From Pseudoflavonifractor sp. 60 (lineage in GTDB: Bacteria; Bacillota; Clostridia; Oscillospirales; Oscillospiraceae): a stretch of DNA of 40,314 nucleotides. Of the stretch, positions 1 through 9,297 are shown in pieces. The position numbers and the translations under genes were made by a program. The stretch is from assembly GCF_009911645.1 (NCBI RefSeq), contig NZ_QWKI01000132.1, positions 1 through 40,314 on the forward strand, read 5' to 3'. Below the pieces are notes generated by a model that searched no databases, was not told the origin of the DNA, and saw only the letters and a list, made by a program, of their open reading frames with translations. Position 1 is the first letter of the stretch. Each line of letters begins with the position of its first letter.

Positions 1-77
1 TCACCTGCCTTTCTTTGATATCTTTCTTCCCGCCGCTTGCTCAAGGCGGCATTTGATATATGCCCTTATGGGCGCAC
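1..77 (-). mobile_element. 5' end of a group II intron, cut by the window edge
   Basis: Read on the minus strand, the helicase reading frame runs through codons for Val-Glu-Leu-Tyr and then meets GTGCGCCC at position 77. GTGCG is the canonical 5' start of bacterial group II introns. It is followed by a short stem (GCCC-ATAA-GGGC) and a GCCGC/GCGGC hairpin, as expected for the start of domain I. The helicase frame stops four bases after the second helicase-foreign codon, where SNF2 homologues of such elements continue for several hundred residues. The ribozyme body, the intron-encoded protein and the 3' splice site would lie left of the window. The call rests on the 5' consensus, the position between two codons and the abrupt loss of homology. 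Confidence 0.7.
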
Positions 78-3000
78 GTAAAGCTCCACCATTGTGTTGC
101 TGATAGGCGTGCCTGTGGCGAAAATAACGCCCTGGCCCCCGGTCAGCTCGTCCAGATAGCGGCACTTCATATACAGGTCGCTGGACTTCTGCGCCTCCGT
201 CTGACTGATGCCGCCCACGTTCCGCATTTGGGAAAATGCGGCGAGATTTTTGTAATAATGCGCTTCATCAATAAAAATGCGGTCAACGCCCAATTCCTCA
301 AACGTGACCACATCATCCTTACGGCTCTGATCGTTCAGGCCGTCCAGCTTTTCCTTGATGCTTTTCCTGGTACGTTCCAACTGCTTGATAGAAAACTGCT
401 CCCCGTTCTGCGCTTTCAGTTCAGCAATACCGTGGATAATTTCGTTCATCTGCTGTTCCAGAGTAAACCGCTGGCGTTCTATGCTCATGGGTATCTTCTC
501 AAACTGGCTGTGCCCGATGATGATGGCGTCATAGTCCCCGGTGGCAATTCGGCCACAAAACCGCTTTCGATTTTTGGTTTCAAAGTCCTTTTTAGTCGCC
601 ACAAGAATGTTTGCGGAGGGATAGAGCTGCAAATACTCCGCCGCCCACTGCTCCGTCAGGTGGTTGGGAACCACAAACAGGCTCTTTTGACACAGGCCCA
701 GCCGCTTGCTCTCCTGTGCCGCCGCCACCATCTCCCAGGTTTTCCCGGCCCCCACCACATGGCCTAACAAGGTGTTTCCTCCGTAGAGGATATGGGCGAT
801 GGCGTTCACTTGATGGGGCCGCAGAGTGATCTCCGGGTTCATACCCACAAAATTGATATGGCTCCCATCGTATTCACGGGGCCGCAGATTGTTGAACTTG
901 TCGTTGTAAAACCGCGTCAGCCGTTCCCGGCGCTGGGGGTCTTTCCAAATCCAGTCCTGAAACGCCTGCTTGATAAGCTCCTGCTTGCCCTGGGCGATAG
1001 CGGTTTCTTTCTTGTTCAGAACAGGCTTTTTCTTTCCGTTCCTGTCCTCAACATAGTCAAAAATCCGAACGTCCCGCAGGTTCAGGGTTTCCTCAATGAT
1101 CTTGTAGGCGTTGATGCGGGTGGTGCCGTAGGTGCTGTTGGCCTTGACATTCACCCGGTCAACGCTTTTGCCCTCTACATTCCAGCCCCCGGTATATTTC
1201 GAGTAGTAAACGTGGATTTTCCCCCTGCCATAAACGGACGTATCCAACAGGTCAAAGATAAACTTCTCCACCACGTCCAGGGGGAGCCAGGTGGAGCCGA
1301 GCCGCACGGAAATCTCGCTGGCGGTCAGGTCTACTGGCTGCACCCGTTCCAGCGCTTCCACATTGGCGGTATAGTCCTCCGGGTACTGCTCGGCGCTCCG
1401 CTTCGCCCATGCCAGTTTCTCTCGCACGTTGCCAGAAAGGTATTCATCAGCGGTGAGATACTTTTCCTCCGTACTGTTACCGTACCCGTACATGGGGTTC
1501 AGGAAAATCACGCCGGTCAGGTCGGTGTAGATCTCCTGCTCGTTCTTGCCAGTCAGCTCCATCATAAAGGTTATATCCACTTTGGCCTTTTCAGCCAGTG
1601 ACACGGCCAGGGCCTCGGCGGACGTGTCCACACTGGTGATAACAGTTTTCTGCTTGATGGTGCGCTTGGTGAACATATCCGCTTTGCGGACAAAGTTCCG
1701 CTCATCGTCCAGCACTTCCAGAGAGGACAGCAGAAAGTAGGCGCTGTCCATGCTGAACGCGGCGCTGTTGGCGCGGGAGTTGATACGCCCGTATTTCGCC
1801 GCAAAAGCATCATAGAGAGCATTGAGCTTGCGCTGCTGGGCCTGAATATCCTCGTCGGGCCAGTCCTCGGTCTGATAATCAATGAGCGTCCGCACACAGT
1901 CCCGGATTTCAATAAGTCCCTTGATGCGGTTCGCCGCTGTGACGGACACCTCTACCGGGTTCATCCGGCTGTTCTCCCGGTAGTAGATTTCGCCGTCCAC
2001 TACGGTATAGCTGAAATTCCGCACATTCGGATCGGCAGGGATGGATTTGTCCTCGCCCTCTGCCTCCGGGTCGTCCATCACATACTCGGTGATGGTGCCT
2101 TGGATATTCTGGATGGCGGCGTTGAGCTGTTCTCCCAGGTCTTGTCCCTCACGGGGCGGGCAGGCGATTTCCGGCCCGTGGGGGCCGCTGACCTCCTGCA
2201 TATCTCCCATGACCATCTCCGGGTGGTCGATGAAATACTGATTCATTTTCAGCCCGTTTTCATCGGTATTCAGGTGTACCCAATCCGGCTCCCCGCTGGC
2301 AAGGGCTTCCCGCTTCTGTAAAAACAGGATGTCGCTGGTCACTTCCGTACCAGCAGCGTCCTTGAATGTGTTGTTGGGCAGGCGGATAGCCCCCAGCAGA
2401 TCGGCCCGCTGTGCGATATACTTTCGGACGTTGGGGTTCTCCTTGTCCATCGTACCCTTGCTGGTGACAAAGGCGACGATGCCGCCCGGTCTGACCTTAT
2501 CCAGCGTCCGGGCAAAGAAATAGTCGTGAATGAGAAAGTTGTGCTTGTCGTACCGCTTGTCCGTTACCTTGAACGCTCCAAATGGCACGTTGCCGATGGC
2601 GGCGTCAAAAAAGCTGTCCGGGAGTTCTGTTGTCTCAAACCCCTGGACAGCGATGGACGATTTTTGATAGAGCTGTTGGGCGATCCGCCCGCTGATCCCG
2701 TCCAGCTCTATGCCGTAGATTTTGGAGTCGGCCAGACTTTCCGGGCGCATACCGATGAAGTTGCCGATGCCGCAGGACGGCTCCAGCAGATTGCCGGTCT
2801 TGAAGCCCATGTTCTCCAATGCCTGATAGATAGAGCGAATGACCACGGGCGGGGTGTAAAAGGCGGTAAGGGTGGATTCTCTGGCGGCGGCGTACTCGTC
2901 CTCATCCAGCAGGGCTTTCAGCTCGGCGTACTTGCTGTGTCGTTCATCAAAGCAATCGGCCAGCCCACCCCAGCCCACATACTGCGCCAATACCGCCTGT

Positions 3001-6000
3001 TCCTCCGGGGTAGCAAACCGTTCCTCACGTTCCAGCTTTTTCAGCAGGCGGATGGCCCGGACATTGTTGTTAAAACGTGTCCCCGGCGTCCCCACACCGA
3101 TGGCATCATCGGTGATGTGGTACTCATGCCGGTCTGCGTTAGGGACTTCGGGATGGAGGATAAAGGGCGATACTTTGGGCCTGCACCGGGGGGCGGGTGG
3201 AGGCAGCGGCGGTGCTTTGTCGGCGTGGTCGTGCCCATTTGTTAAACTTTCTGCGCCCTTTTCGGCAGTTGCTTCTTTTTCAGCAGGTTCTAAAATCTTT
3301 TCTGCCCTGGGCCGATGGGCAAGCAGCGTTTTTTCCGCTTCTTCAAGCGTATCAAAGCCACCCGCTATTGCGTGGGAAAAACCACGCTGTTCATCATAGC
3401 CATAATGGTTATAATACTTGCCGTTAGGGGATTGGATGATAACAATGCGCTCTTGGTCAAACAGGTATTCCGCTACCTTTCCTTCACCCCCACGCAGGGA
3501 GACGGAGGGGGACGATTCTTGGCCCTGCTTGGCCCGCTCTACCGCCAGCCATTCAGCGGCCTCCTTGTCCGCCACGGCTTTCCTGACCTGCTTCAGATAG
3601 TCCTCGACCTGCCATTCGCTGGTAAATTCCTCCTGAACGCCCTCACCATCTACATATATCCCGCCCTGAACATCGTCCCATACGGCGTAGCCGTTATCTG
3701 TTTCAATGATAGAAAATCGTTCATCAGGTGGGATTTCCTTTGCGGCGATCTGCCCCACATCGGCCATAACCTGCTGAATAAAGGGGGCTGTGCCCAGCTT
3801 CTCTGGGTCTACTACGTGGCCGTCCACGATGCCATTTTCTGCAAGGGCGGCACGAACGGCGGCGGGGTCAATGTCGGAAAAACTGTCAGCCGTCTGTTCA
3901 GGAGCGTCCTGACGGCTTTTTTCTTGTTTCTGTTCGTAATAATCCTCTGCGTAGGAAATAATGTTGTCAACACTCAGGTTTGCAAGGTGTACGTTTAGTT
4001 CATCCAAATCGCGGCATTTGAGCGACATGACTGTTTCATCATTTACCTGATAAATCAAATGAAAGTCAATCAAGTCAGCGATTACCACAATACGGTACTC
4101 GCTGTCTTTATCTCCAACGCTGTCCCCAAAAGTGACATTGTGCAAGTCAGAGAAGTCCGCCGTTTTTTCAAACGCATAGCTGCAAAATTCTTCAATGAGC
4201 TGTTTCGCTGTATCTATAAGCGGTACAGGCTTGATGGAGATTTTATGCTGGTTCCCATCCAGTGCTGCGACTACCACATCATAGCCCGCACGGTTCAGTT
4301 CGCCAACGTAGTCATCTAACTTATGGGCCGGGAAGCCGCACATGGACACACGGCCATATTCGGGGATATTGCGTTTGGTCAGGGTCAGATCAAGGGCCTC
4401 CGCCGCGTTATATGCGTCCTCACCCTCAAGCCCTCCATACAGCTCAAAGAAATCTCCCACCTGATACAGCACCAGACTGTCGGGGTTATGCTCTTTGATG
4501 GAATTGTAGGCGTCCCAAAACCTGCCGCTGGCAGGCCCAGGCTCCGGCTGTGGGGCAGGGCCGCTTTGCGCCGCTTCCACCTCCTTGCGAACAGCCTCAC
4601 GCAGAACGGGAATGATCTCACGGTATTTGTCGTACTGATTGAGAAAATCCAGCACACCGCCGTCACCGTCCCCAATGTCCTGACGTTCGGTGAATGTCCG
4701 TCCATCGGGCATGACAAGGGTGAATTTCACCTTATCGTAGCCTAAAAATGCGTTATATTCCGGGTCGTTGGCATCATACCATTTCTGCCACGTCCCGTAT
4801 TTTTCCATAGCAGCCGTTCTCCCGGCGATATATTCATCGTCGGCCTGTTTCATCAGCCGGTCAAACTCTTGGAGGGAGTAGGCTGTCTTATCCTGAAATA
4901 CAATGCTCTCGCTCCACTCGCAGAAAATATAGGGAAGCTCACGGGGCGGGTAAGTCGGCTCGCTGGCTTCGACAGGGGGCACAGCGGGTTCCCGTACCAG
5001 CGGCGGGGTGGAGAACACAGGGGCGTCCTGGGTAGCGGAGATGGTCATGGTGGAGGTAGCGGCAATTTCTTCAATTCGTGCCCGAACGTCCTCCGGCAGA
5101 CCGTCCTCATAATAGGTCACGGTTCGGTCAGGGGAGATATGGGCGATGATTTTATAGTCGCCATCTTCCTGCTCCAAACGGTTCCAAACTGTCAGGCCGT
5201 TGCCCAGGTGCCCATAGCCCAGGTCATAGCCAGGGATGTCAGGCTCCGCAGGTTTGGCGGCGGGTGCCGCTTCCTCCACCGCCTGAAGCAGACCATCGTT
5301 CAACGGGTTTTCCGCCAGTAGGCGGTCAAATTCCTCACGGGGCAGTTCCTTGTTGATGATGGGAAACGCTGGGTCAAAGAGCCGGAGAGTCTGATCGTCA
5401 AAGGCCAGCAGTTGATATTCCTGCATCCCCAGGTACACCGTGGCCCCCAGGGTCAGCCGGTACTCTTTCGGCGGTGCCGGGGGCGGGTTCAGCTCGTCAT
5501 AGGCCGGTTCCGGCGACGCGGCCAGAGGGCCAGGAACGCTCTCCTGACGATGGTACTCCTGGTATTTCTCCTTTTCAGCCGGTGACAGATAGCGGCCCGC
5601 CTCCACGAGCTGCCCAATGCGTTTCGCCGCCTTTTTCCATGTCAGCTTGACCTCGGCCTCTGGCTTGGATAAATCACCAATGGAGATTTTCACACCGTTT
5701 CGGTCAAACCATGCGCGTATCTTTTTGTCTGTGGTAACAGAAAAATAGGTGGTCGATTTGTATTCTTCTTTGAGAAAAAATACGTTTTCGGTGGAGCTAT
5801 GAGCTGTTTCAAATTGCTCAAAAATGCGGAACTTTCCATCGGCTATGCCGCTGCCATGCAGGAGAATGGCGTCAATGTCCTCCTGGGAAATAGCAAAAGC
5901 GGAGGACTGTTCATCCTCCGCCGCTTGGATAGCCGCTTTCTGTTCTTCCTCCGTGGGGAGAGGGGCGGTCAGTTGGCGTACACGATCTCCGCCAGCGCCA

Positions 6001-7145
6001 TTTCCTCCGCCGCTGCCTTGATATTGTTCATCAGACCTACCCACTTCATCTGATCGGACGCTTTCAGGCTCTCGGTCACGCCCTGCTCCCGCGCCATTTG
6101 CTCCGTCAACTGCTCCACCATCTCGGTGGCCTGCCGGTCGATCTCCGCCAGATGGCTGTTCAGCTCCCCGGTCAGCAGCATCCCCGTGTAAATCCCGTGC
6201 CGGTGATTGGCGAGGAAGCTGCGCCGCAGCATCCCATATTTTTCGACCTGCGGGGCCTCCGGCACGTCCAGGTTGGGCAGTTGATAATCGCCCTCGGTTC
6301 TGTATGTCAGCTCCATGTTCAACGCTCCTTTCACGTTTCGTTCTGCCATCATTATACTGCCTGTCAGGATTCCCGGCAAATGTGCGATTTTGTTTTTCTT
6401 CCCAATATAAGGGCAGCACGGTGCTGGCGATCTCCCGCAGGGGCATCTCGGCTATATCGCTGGTCGCGGCCCCCAGGATAGCAAGAGTTTTCAGGGTATT
6501 AAAATCGTAGATGTGGGCAAAGTCCTCGCCGCTGAAATACTCCTGGGGGTCGATGCCGCACCGGGTCAGCATGATATAGGCCACGCTGTTCTCCAGCAGG
6601 CGCTTAAACCACACCTCGGTATTGAGATCATCCAGTTCTTCCAGCAAACTGCCCTCCTTGACGCGGCAAAGGTCGGCGTAATAATCGCCAAAGTTGTCCT
6701 CGACGATGATCTTTGCCGTTTCCAACAGGCAGGCGGCAAAGTCGGACTTATCGGAAAACTCGCCGTAGCTGTTTTCCAGCGCCTCCACCACCGGCCCCTC
6801 GTACTGCGGCCTCATCTGCCAGACAGGGACGGTGCGCCCCGCACGGCTGTTGGTGTCGGACATATCAAAGACGTGCCGCAGCTTGTAGCCCTTGTCGGTG
6901 TCCACCAGCAGGGCGATCCCCGTGGTGCCCTTGTTCACCCACCGGCCATGCTTGTTCCAGAAGTCGGTTTCAGCGCAGGCGGTGGCGTCTGGCTTTTGGG
7001 CGTAAATCAAAAGCTGGTCGCGGAAGCTGTATTTGAAGTTGTGGGCGGCGGTGGTCAGAAACGCCATATAGTTCCCGCTGTTGGCAAAAATCTGGCGGGC
7101 CGTCTGCGCCGCAAGCCGGACAATGGGTTCAGGTTTCTTTGCCAC
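66..7145 (-). CDS. Giant polyvalent MTase/SNF2-helicase protein of the conjugative element (first exon)
   Basis: GTG start after AAGGAGGGATAGATC. About 2356 residues precede the intron-like break at 77; the apparent TAA at 66-68 lies in intron sequence. Visible order: a conserved N-terminal domain (1-250); an Arg/Gly/Asp-rich linker (about 277-392) that is tnpV read in another frame; mixed small domains; a MutS domain I-like segment (about 878-965, LVLYQVGDFFELYG); an N6-methyltransferase-like domain (motif I EPSCGIGNF near 1455, NVPF near 1516); and an SNF2-type ATPase (Walker A GHVVGAGKTW near 2128, DEAH near 2293). Such proteins are hallmark genes of Tn1549-like elements and of the polyvalent proteins of mobile DNA. 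They are thought to protect or process element DNA in the recipient, which is inference here. The helicase C-terminal half is missing from the window. Confidence 0.93.
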   Translation of the reverse strand: MAKKPEPIVRLAAQTARQIFANSGNYMAFLTTAAHNFKYSFRDQLLIYAQKPDATACAETDFWNKHGRWVNKGTTGIALLVDTDKGYKLRHVFDMSDTNSRAGRTVPVWQMRPQYEGPVVEALENSYGEFSDKSDFAACLLETAKIIVEDNFGDYYADLCRVKEGSLLEELDDLNTEVWFKRLLENSVAYIMLTRCGIDPQEYFSGEDFAHIYDFNTLKTLAILGAATSDIAEMPLREIASTVLPLYWEEKQNRTFAGNPDRQYNDGRTKRERSVEHGADIQNRGRLSTAQPGRAGGPAGRKIWDAAAQLPRQSPARDLHGDAADRGAEQPSGGDRPAGHRDGGAVDGANGAGAGRDREPESVRSDEVGRSDEQYQGSGGGNGAGGDRVRQLTAPLPTEEEQKAAIQAAEDEQSSAFAISQEDIDAILLHGSGIADGKFRIFEQFETAHSSTENVFFLKEEYKSTTYFSVTTDKKIRAWFDRNGVKISIGDLSKPEAEVKLTWKKAAKRIGQLVEAGRYLSPAEKEKYQEYHRQESVPGPLAASPEPAYDELNPPPAPPKEYRLTLGATVYLGMQEYQLLAFDDQTLRLFDPAFPIINKELPREEFDRLLAENPLNDGLLQAVEEAAPAAKPAEPDIPGYDLGYGHLGNGLTVWNRLEQEDGDYKIIAHISPDRTVTYYEDGLPEDVRARIEEIAATSTMTISATQDAPVFSTPPLVREPAVPPVEASEPTYPPRELPYIFCEWSESIVFQDKTAYSLQEFDRLMKQADDEYIAGRTAAMEKYGTWQKWYDANDPEYNAFLGYDKVKFTLVMPDGRTFTERQDIGDGDGGVLDFLNQYDKYREIIPVLREAVRKEVEAAQSGPAPQPEPGPASGRFWDAYNSIKEHNPDSLVLYQVGDFFELYGGLEGEDAYNAAEALDLTLTKRNIPEYGRVSMCGFPAHKLDDYVGELNRAGYDVVVAALDGNQHKISIKPVPLIDTAKQLIEEFCSYAFEKTADFSDLHNVTFGDSVGDKDSEYRIVVIADLIDFHLIYQVNDETVMSLKCRDLDELNVHLANLSVDNIISYAEDYYEQKQEKSRQDAPEQTADSFSDIDPAAVRAALAENGIVDGHVVDPEKLGTAPFIQQVMADVGQIAAKEIPPDERFSIIETDNGYAVWDDVQGGIYVDGEGVQEEFTSEWQVEDYLKQVRKAVADKEAAEWLAVERAKQGQESSPSVSLRGGEGKVAEYLFDQERIVIIQSPNGKYYNHYGYDEQRGFSHAIAGGFDTLEEAEKTLLAHRPRAEKILEPAEKEATAEKGAESLTNGHDHADKAPPLPPPAPRCRPKVSPFILHPEVPNADRHEYHITDDAIGVGTPGTRFNNNVRAIRLLKKLEREERFATPEEQAVLAQYVGWGGLADCFDERHSKYAELKALLDEDEYAAARESTLTAFYTPPVVIRSIYQALENMGFKTGNLLEPSCGIGNFIGMRPESLADSKIYGIELDGISGRIAQQLYQKSSIAVQGFETTELPDSFFDAAIGNVPFGAFKVTDKRYDKHNFLIHDYFFARTLDKVRPGGIVAFVTSKGTMDKENPNVRKYIAQRADLLGAIRLPNNTFKDAAGTEVTSDILFLQKREALASGEPDWVHLNTDENGLKMNQYFIDHPEMVMGDMQEVSGPHGPEIACPPREGQDLGEQLNAAIQNIQGTITEYVMDDPEAEGEDKSIPADPNVRNFSYTVVDGEIYYRENSRMNPVEVSVTAANRIKGLIEIRDCVRTLIDYQTEDWPDEDIQAQQRKLNALYDAFAAKYGRINSRANSAAFSMDSAYFLLSSLEVLDDERNFVRKADMFTKRTIKQKTVITSVDTSAEALAVSLAEKAKVDITFMMELTGKNEQEIYTDLTGVIFLNPMYGYGNSTEEKYLTADEYLSGNVREKLAWAKRSAEQYPEDYTANVEALERVQPVDLTASEISVRLGSTWLPLDVVEKFIFDLLDTSVYGRGKIHVYYSKYTGGWNVEGKSVDRVNVKANSTYGTTRINAYKIIEETLNLRDVRIFDYVEDRNGKKKPVLNKKETAIAQGKQELIKQAFQDWIWKDPQRRERLTRFYNDKFNNLRPREYDGSHINFVGMNPEITLRPHQVNAIAHILYGGNTLLGHVVGAGKTWEMVAAAQESKRLGLCQKSLFVVPNHLTEQWAAEYLQLYPSANILVATKKDFETKNRKRFCGRIATGDYDAIIIGHSQFEKIPMSIERQRFTLEQQMNEIIHGIAELKAQNGEQFSIKQLERTRKSIKEKLDGLNDQSRKDDVVTFEELGVDRIFIDEAHYYKNLAAFSQMRNVGGISQTEAQKSSDLYMKCRYLDELTGGQGVIFATGTPISNTMVELYVRP
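5969..6316 (-). CDS. tnpV: TnpV family transposon-encoded protein, nested out of frame in the helicase gene
   Basis: A 115-residue product starting MELTYRTEGDYQLPNL, with the family-typical segments YGMLRR, GIYTGMLLTGEL and a C-terminal helical part. It matches the TnpV family known from Tn4451-type and Tn1549-like elements, whose function is poorly defined. The ATG at 6316 has a good ribosome binding site (AAAGGAGCGTTGAAC). The gene lies wholly inside the helicase gene on the same strand, one frame away, and covers helicase codons 277-392. A promoter-like motif sits just upstream at 6351-6388, so it can be transcribed independently of the helicase. An open extension of 21 codons upstream is rejected because it lacks a ribosome binding site. 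Confidence 0.85.
   Translation of the reverse strand: MELTYRTEGDYQLPNLDVPEAPQVEKYGMLRRSFLANHRHGIYTGMLLTGELNSHLAEIDRQATEMVEQLTEQMAREQGVTESLKASDQMKWVGLMNNIKAAAEEMALAEIVYAN
6351..6388 (-). promoter_or_regulatory. Promoter-like motif upstream of tnpV (TCGCAC box, 25 nt, TATAAT)
   Basis: Reading leftward, ATCGCAC (6388-6382) is followed after exactly 25 nt by a perfect -10 hexamer TATAAT (6356-6351), 35 bases before the tnpV ATG. The same box and spacing occur at 11139-11176 and 19816-19853. It lies inside the helicase coding sequence. Confidence 0.55.
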
Positions 7146-7148
7146 GAT

Positions 7149-7454
7149 CTATCCCTCCTTTTCCTCGTAAGATTTCAGCAGCCCCTTTGTGGCGGCGGCG
7201 ATTTTGGAGATACGCCCGGTGAGCTGGGCGACGGTGGCCTGTATCTCCGACTGCCGCGCCGCGTAGAAGTAGCCGGTGGCGTCGCTGCAAATAGGCCAGC
7301 CGTCACAGCGCAGGCGGTTGACGGCCCGACGCAGCTCCGTCCCTTTGACATGGAACGCGGTCTCCAGCTCCTTGCTGGAGGCCGCGCTTTCCTGTCCACG
7401 GCGGTATTGTTTCAGGTACTCACACAGAGCTTTGTCGATGGGTGCGCCTTTCAC
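7149..7454 (-). CDS. Small winged-helix-like element protein
   Basis: 101 residues from a GTG at 7454 that overlaps the upstream stop by four bases (GTGA), which points to translational coupling. The centre (SSKELETAFHVKGTELRRAVNRLRCDGWPICSD) reads as a helix-turn-helix followed by a wing, so DNA binding is plausible. The C-terminal 30 residues look helical. The next gene, the giant helicase, starts three bases after its stop. I do not recognise a named family; the protein looks like one of the small conserved genes usually found just before the helicase in Tn1549-like elements. Confidence 0.75.
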   Translation of the reverse strand: MKGAPIDKALCEYLKQYRRGQESAASSKELETAFHVKGTELRRAVNRLRCDGWPICSDATGYFYAARQSEIQATVAQLTGRISKIAAATKGLLKSYEEKEG

Positions 7455-7765
7455 CGGGTATCACCCTCGCCGCCCTCTTTCAGCTCCGCGCTGTACTCCT
7501 TTTCCACCTCGTAAGCCCCGATGCAGGCGTAGAGAAGCTGCCAGATCATCTCGGAGGCTTCGCTCTCATATATCCGCATACTGACATAGGGCTTACCGCC
7601 CACACCGTAGCAGCGCCGGGAAAACCGCATACGTTTTTCCATCAAGTCCTGGGCGCTGTTGCGGGTGGGCACATCCTCGGCGGTGGTGTTGCGTTCCAGA
7701 ACGGCCATCATCAGGTCGAACATAGAGGGGTGTACGTTCAATTTGACATTCGGTAATTGTGCCAT
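7451..7765 (-). CDS. Conserved hypothetical element protein
   Basis: 104 residues, starting MAQLPNVKLNVHPSMFDLMM after GGTAGGAGCATC. No signal peptide or membrane segment is visible; the middle is rich in aromatic residues and Glu (ASEMIWQLLYACIGAYEVEKEY). It is sandwiched in a tightly packed leftward series and shares four bases with the gene that follows. I do not recognise a family. A 26-codon upstream extension in the same frame is rejected because the ribosome binding site fits the ATG at 7765 and the extension would overlap the preceding gene. Confidence 0.75.
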   Translation of the reverse strand: MAQLPNVKLNVHPSMFDLMMAVLERNTTAEDVPTRNSAQDLMEKRMRFSRRCYGVGGKPYVSMRIYESEASEMIWQLLYACIGAYEVEKEYSAELKEGGEGDTR

Positions 7766-7772
7766 GATGCTC

Positions 7773-8327
7773 CTACCTTTCCACGGACACGGCCTGCCGC
7801 CCACGCTGGGGGAAGTCCCAGCCGTAGACTTTGCCGATCTCATCCCCCAGCCTGCGGGTGATCCGGGTAATGTCGGCGCGGGTCGCTGTGCCGTAATACA
7901 ATTTTTCTTTCAGCAGGTCAATTTGCGATTCCCGTACTCCGGGCTTATAGGTGCGGTAAAGCAGACGGTTTGTACCGTCATGATGGATGGCGTCACAGCG
8001 CAGGTCGCCGAGCTTGTCAACAAACCAGGTGGAATAGTCAATGCCCCGGTCGCTGTAAAGGCAGTCCCGGATGTTGCCGCTGGCAATCTCCTTGTAGCCC
8101 ATGCGCCGCCCGTGCCAAAGGCCCAGGTCTGCAATAATGAGGATAGGTTGGTCAAGCTGGATATTCAGGTTCACACGCTCGTCATCCAGGTAGCCGTTGT
8201 TGATGTCGTACATCAGCATCATGCGCTCGTCCTCGGTCAGCTCCGGGTACTCATCCTCTAAAAACTCTCGCCAATCCTCGTAATCCAGCGTGAAGTCGCT
8301 CCAGATAAGGTGCTTTTGTTCCGTCAC
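7773..8327 (-). CDS. Conserved hypothetical element protein (acidic, 184 aa)
   Basis: 184 residues from a GTG at 8327 that overlaps the upstream stop (GTGA). The protein opens with an acidic region (DYEDWREFLEDEYPELTEDERM) and continues with ILIIADLGLWHGRRMGYK and an ITRRLGDEIGKVYG segment near the C-terminus. Proteins of this type recur in Firmicute conjugative elements, but I know of no assigned function. No catalytic motif, signal or membrane helix is visible. Coupling to both neighbours implies one polycistronic message. Confidence 0.75.
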   Translation of the reverse strand: MTEQKHLIWSDFTLDYEDWREFLEDEYPELTEDERMMLMYDINNGYLDDERVNLNIQLDQPILIIADLGLWHGRRMGYKEIASGNIRDCLYSDRGIDYSTWFVDKLGDLRCDAIHHDGTNRLLYRTYKPGVRESQIDLLKEKLYYGTATRADITRITRRLGDEIGKVYGWDFPQRGRQAVSVER

Positions 8328-9277
8328 CGGGCATCACCCCTGTCCGGGCGGCGGGGCTTGATTGGCTGGCCCTGCTCGTCGTAGTTTTTCGGGTCGGCGG
8401 CGGGAGTGGCCCAGCCCTGGGTGGCTCCGGCCAGCATCGCCGCTGCCTGTGCCTTGCTCACACCCATCCCGCTGTTCAGTTGCTCCACCAGCTTCTGACT
8501 GGTGCGGCCTCTTGTCACAGCGGACGCGGAATGGTAGCCGTCAAAGCCTCGCTCAAACATGACAATAGCCCGTTTTTCAGGCACCTTGCCATAGCATACC
8601 AGCGGCAGCGAACTTCGGAGGGGGATCACAGAGTTGCCGTTGCGCTCCATCAGCTCGGCAAACTGGCAGATATGGTAGAGGTTGTCCCAGCCTTTGCCCA
8701 CCTCCACATGGTATTCGTCGATATAACGGCATTCCCGGTCAAGCTGCCTCCCGTCCGGACACCTAATCCGCACACTGTCGCCGTCTGCAATTCTGAATTT
8801 TTCCTCATAGTGCGAGGTGATAAAACGGATGCCCTGTTCAGCTCGTTTCATATGCTGGTCAAGCCAGTCGCGGCGATAGCAGTAGAGAGACAGGTTTTCT
8901 TCCTCCTTGTAGGGGTTCAGCCGGATCAGGTAGGAATACTGTGCCGTGTCCGCCCGGAAGCCGAACGCGAAACCGTCATCAAAACCGTTCTCCGGGTGTT
9001 GCTGGCAAAAGTCCCGCATAGCGTCACGGCTTTTCAAAAAGCCGCCGTACTGCTCGTCGCCCACCAGTGCGTTCAGGACACCCTCAAACTCCATCTGAAA
9101 TTCCTCGGTATCCAGGTCTTGCCGGTGGCTCTGCCACGTTTTGAGAAAACCTTGGACGTCCATGCCTGTTCCGGCCCGCAGATGGCCGACGCACCCCGTC
9201 TGGCCCTTGAGCTGCATACTCTGGCTGACGGAGTAAAGCCGCTCCGCTGGGGTTGCAGCCTGAAATGTCAATTCCAT
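8324..9277 (-). CDS. Conserved element protein with PAERLY N-terminal domain
   Basis: 317 residues from the ATG at 9277, preceded by GGAAGGAGTGCGACATTG. The N-terminus MELTFQAATPAERLYSVSQS is followed by GHLRAGTGMD, a middle region containing CRYIDEYHVEVG and NLYHICQFAELME, and a C-terminal part with QAAAMLAGATQGWATPAADPKNYD. Both halves recur in proteins of Tn1549-like elements. No enzyme motif is evident. The N-terminus is paralogous to the 49-residue product at 11219-11368, so part of this gene block appears duplicated. An 81-codon upstream extension overlaps the neighbouring broken gene in another frame and is not real. Confidence 0.75.
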   Translation of the reverse strand: MELTFQAATPAERLYSVSQSMQLKGQTGCVGHLRAGTGMDVQGFLKTWQSHRQDLDTEEFQMEFEGVLNALVGDEQYGGFLKSRDAMRDFCQQHPENGFDDGFAFGFRADTAQYSYLIRLNPYKEEENLSLYCYRRDWLDQHMKRAEQGIRFITSHYEEKFRIADGDSVRIRCPDGRQLDRECRYIDEYHVEVGKGWDNLYHICQFAELMERNGNSVIPLRSSLPLVCYGKVPEKRAIVMFERGFDGYHSASAVTRGRTSQKLVEQLNSGMGVSKAQAAAMLAGATQGWATPAADPKNYDEQGQPIKPRRPDRGDAR

Positions 9278-9297
9278 CAATGTCGCACTCCTTCCGT

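Noticed and set aside
66..68. TAA as the true end of the helicase gene
   Set aside because: The last two codons and the stop fall inside the GTGCGCC group II intron start, and the essential helicase C-terminal half is absent.
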